Source: Bacillota bacterium
Lineage (GTDB): Bacteria > Bacillota > Clostridia > Acetivibrionales > DSM-2933
DNA length: 5,878 nt
Reading direction: 5' to 3'
Assembly: GCA_023441845.1 (NCBI GenBank)
Contig: JAEZNF010000503.1
Span: 1-5,878 of the forward strand
Shown: one piece after another, positions 4,237-5,878 of the stretch
How the letters are laid out: each line of letters begins with the position of its first letter
Position numbering within the stretch: the stretch's first letter is position 1
Notes under the pieces: model-generated
Told to the model about the DNA's origin: nothing
Database searches by the model: none
What the model saw: only the letters and a program-made list of their open reading frames with translations
Translations under genes and position numbers: made by a program

Positions 4237-5878
4237 ATGACATTTGGTCTGCAACTCACAGTATTCACTTATTTAACATCAATTGTTCTAATACTTGCGT
4301 TGATAGTATTTGTTCTTGTGGAGGGAAAACGGACTAAGCTTTTATATAGTTTTGTATTTCTTCTGGTAACTAATTTTATTTGGTCATTGGGGTTGTTGTT
4401 TGAGTCATTAAGTATTACCAATGAACAAGGGTTCAGTGTATTAAGGTTTTATTATAGTGGGATTTGTTATTCAGGGTTGGCTTGGTTAATATTCTGTCTT
4501 TGCTATTCCAACTCCAGAATTTTTTTCAAAAAAAAAGTTATATTCTCTATAGCAACTGTACCTACTTTTCTATACCTTTCTCTGCTGACTAATGAACTTC
4601 ATCACCTGTTTTATTATCGTACGGCAAGTGGAAGGCATTTCGGAATACTATTATGGGTCCTTATTGTTTTTTCCTATATATGTGTTATTGCAGGTACATT
4701 TATATTGATCCGGTATGCAGTAAGAAGCAGTGCTTTAAAGAGAAATCAGACAATATTAGTTATTTTTGCAGCAGTTGTACCGTTAATCTTCAATGTTATA
4801 TTTTTGATTTTCAAATTTAGTATAGAAATAACTCCCTTCAGCTTTATTATTTCAGCTATCTTGTTTCTAATTGCTTCGTATAAATACAGTTTTTTGGATG
4901 TTGAATCCAGGGTACTGAAGAATTATGTCGATACCATGCAGGAAGCAATCTATGTTTTTGATAAAGATTTGAGAATCATTAAATATAATCAGGCATTCAA
5001 ATGTTTTTTACCCGATACAGAATTATTATCAAGCTTGGAGAATGCATCTGACATAGCCCTATTCCTTGAGGGAATTGTCCATAAGACCGGAGAGTCCGAA
5101 ACAATTATTCAGCATCTGAAACTAGGCGTGCAAGAGCCTTTTAGTGGTGAAATAATATTAAAGAAAGTACGGGAACAGTCACTTAGAGTAAATATCAATC
5201 CTATTTTAACTTCAAAAGGACAAGTTATCGGGACAGTGGTTTCTATTCATGATATTCAAGAATATAAGGACTTAATGAAGGAAATGGAGTATAAAAACGA
5301 AGAACTGACTATACTTAACCGGCAGAAATCGGAATACGCATTGAAAGTAGAAGAACTGGCCATCTTAAAGGAAAGGAACAGGATTGCTCGGGATGTTCAC
5401 GATACTTTAGGGCACACACTTGTTTCCATAATTTCACTTACAGAGGCATTGAATTTGACGTATGACGAAGATGAAAACCATGCAAGAAAAATCATGAAAG
5501 ACTTGATGAAGATATCAAAAGATGGAATGAATAAGTTAAGGCTCTCTATTTCAGGTATGATTCCAGAGTCTTTGGAGGCCAATCATCTTATTAAAGCAGT
5601 TACCGAATTGGCAGAGATGTTTAGTCATTCCGGACTCAAGATTGACCTTACCTGCGAGGGGAATAGTGAATACGTTGGCCGGGAAGTGTCCGATGCCCTT
5701 TTAAAAATCTGCCAGGAGTCGGTGACCAATTCCATAAAACATGGTAAAGCCCATAATGTGAAGATACTGTTTGTGTTTAATAGAACCTCGGTCAAACTTT
5801 TTATATTTGATGATGGGATTGGTTGTGCGGATATTAAGAAAGGGAATGGGCTTTCCGGGATGGAGGAAAGGGTTTGGC
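4237..5878 (+). CDS. 7TM-PAS sensor histidine kinase, HisKA_3 (NarL-type) class, truncated by window end
   Basis: Open for 547 codons to the right edge with no stop. Residues 5-216 contain about seven hydrophobic segments (near 5-28, 34-54, 68-90, 100-117, 137-160, 171-193, 198-216), and the TNELHHLFYY motif at 118-127 resembles the histidine-kinase N-terminal 7TM domain (PF16927 type). A PAS domain follows at about 225-340 (MQEAIYVFDKDLRIIKYNQAF ... IGTVVSIHDI, in two parts), then a coiled coil at about 340-378. The HisKA_3 dimerisation domain has ERNRIARDVHDTLGH, with His388 the predicted phosphorylated residue. The ATPase domain shows the N box ICQESVTNSIKHG (Asn498), DDGIG at 525-529 and GNGLSGMEERV at 536-546. 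Probably only 20-40 residues are missing. Kinases of this class phosphorylate LuxR/NarL-type regulators, usually encoded next door, here outside the window. The stimulus is unknown; a membrane-soluble or membrane-derived signal is possible. Confidence 0.92.
   Translation, partial: MTFGLQLTVFTYLTSIVLILALIVFVLVEGKRTKLLYSFVFLLVTNFIWSLGLLFESLSITNEQGFSVLRFYYSGICYSGLAWLIFCLCYSNSRIFFKKKVIFSIATVPTFLYLSLLTNELHHLFYYRTASGRHFGILLWVLIVFSYICVIAGTFILIRYAVRSSALKRNQTILVIFAAVVPLIFNVIFLIFKFSIEITPFSFIISAILFLIASYKYSFLDVESRVLKNYVDTMQEAIYVFDKDLRIIKYNQAFKCFLPDTELLSSLENASDIALFLEGIVHKTGESETIIQHLKLGVQEPFSGEIILKKVREQSLRVNINPILTSKGQVIGTVVSIHDIQEYKDLMKEMEYKNEELTILNRQKSEYALKVEELAILKERNRIARDVHDTLGHTLVSIISLTEALNLTYDEDENHARKIMKDLMKISKDGMNKLRLSISGMIPESLEANHLIKAVTELAEMFSHSGLKIDLTCEGNSEYVGREVSDALLKICQESVTNSIKHGKAHNVKILFVFNRTSVKLFIFDDGIGCADIKKGNGLSGMEERVW

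Noticed and set aside
5397..5582. Minus-strand ORF inside the kinase gene
   Set aside because: Overlaps the HisKA_3 region, which is clearly coding on the plus strand.
1..5878. CRISPR array, tRNA, rRNA, known riboswitch or phage attachment site
   Set aside because: No regularly spaced repeats, cloverleaf, conserved rRNA segments, recognisable riboswitch core or direct-repeat site pair were seen by reading both strands.

Overview
The window is AT-rich (roughly one-third G+C by eye). Its Gram-positive-style AGGAGG-like ribosome binding sites, a lipoprotein signal and its codon use fit a low-G+C Firmicute, most likely a motile, soil- or gut-type clostridium. A possible leftover of a secreted carbohydrate-active protein in one spacer faintly suggests a fibre-degrading lineage, but that is only a hint.

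Layout, left to right. (1) Bases 1 to about 165, minus strand: a fragment of an IS630-type DDE transposase that runs off the left edge. Clear similarity stops at about base 165, so the N-terminal half looks lost. (2) 336-1511, plus: an extracytoplasmic lipoprotein of the ABC_sub_bind (PF04392/COG2984) substrate-binding family, with no transporter genes beside it in view. (3) 1510-1602: three successive inverted repeats, the last resembling a weak intrinsic terminator. (4) 1677-3806, plus: a methyl-accepting chemotaxis protein (MCP) with an extracellular Cache-type sensor, HAMP domain and complete signalling hairpin, plus an unusual ~65-residue cytoplasmic N-terminal extension. (5) 3807-4236: a 430-base spacer holding an extended -10 promoter motif, a strong hairpin that could terminate transcription both ways, and on the minus strand a 42-codon protein-like scrap ending at a stop beside that hairpin. 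(6) 4237 to beyond the right edge, plus: a 7TM-PAS-HisKA_3-HATPase_c sensor histidine kinase, cut by the window before its end.

All three intact genes are sensory and membrane-associated. The orphan binding protein next to an MCP suggests a pair in which the lipoprotein captures a small molecule outside the cell and presents it to the receptor, which would signal to CheA/CheW. The kinase probably forms a separate transcription unit with a NarL/FixJ-type response regulator expected just beyond the right edge. The spacers carry remnants of at least one, probably two, former minus-strand genes, so this sensory cluster seems to have been assembled by rearrangement. No tRNA, rRNA, CRISPR array, known riboswitch or complete mobile element was seen.
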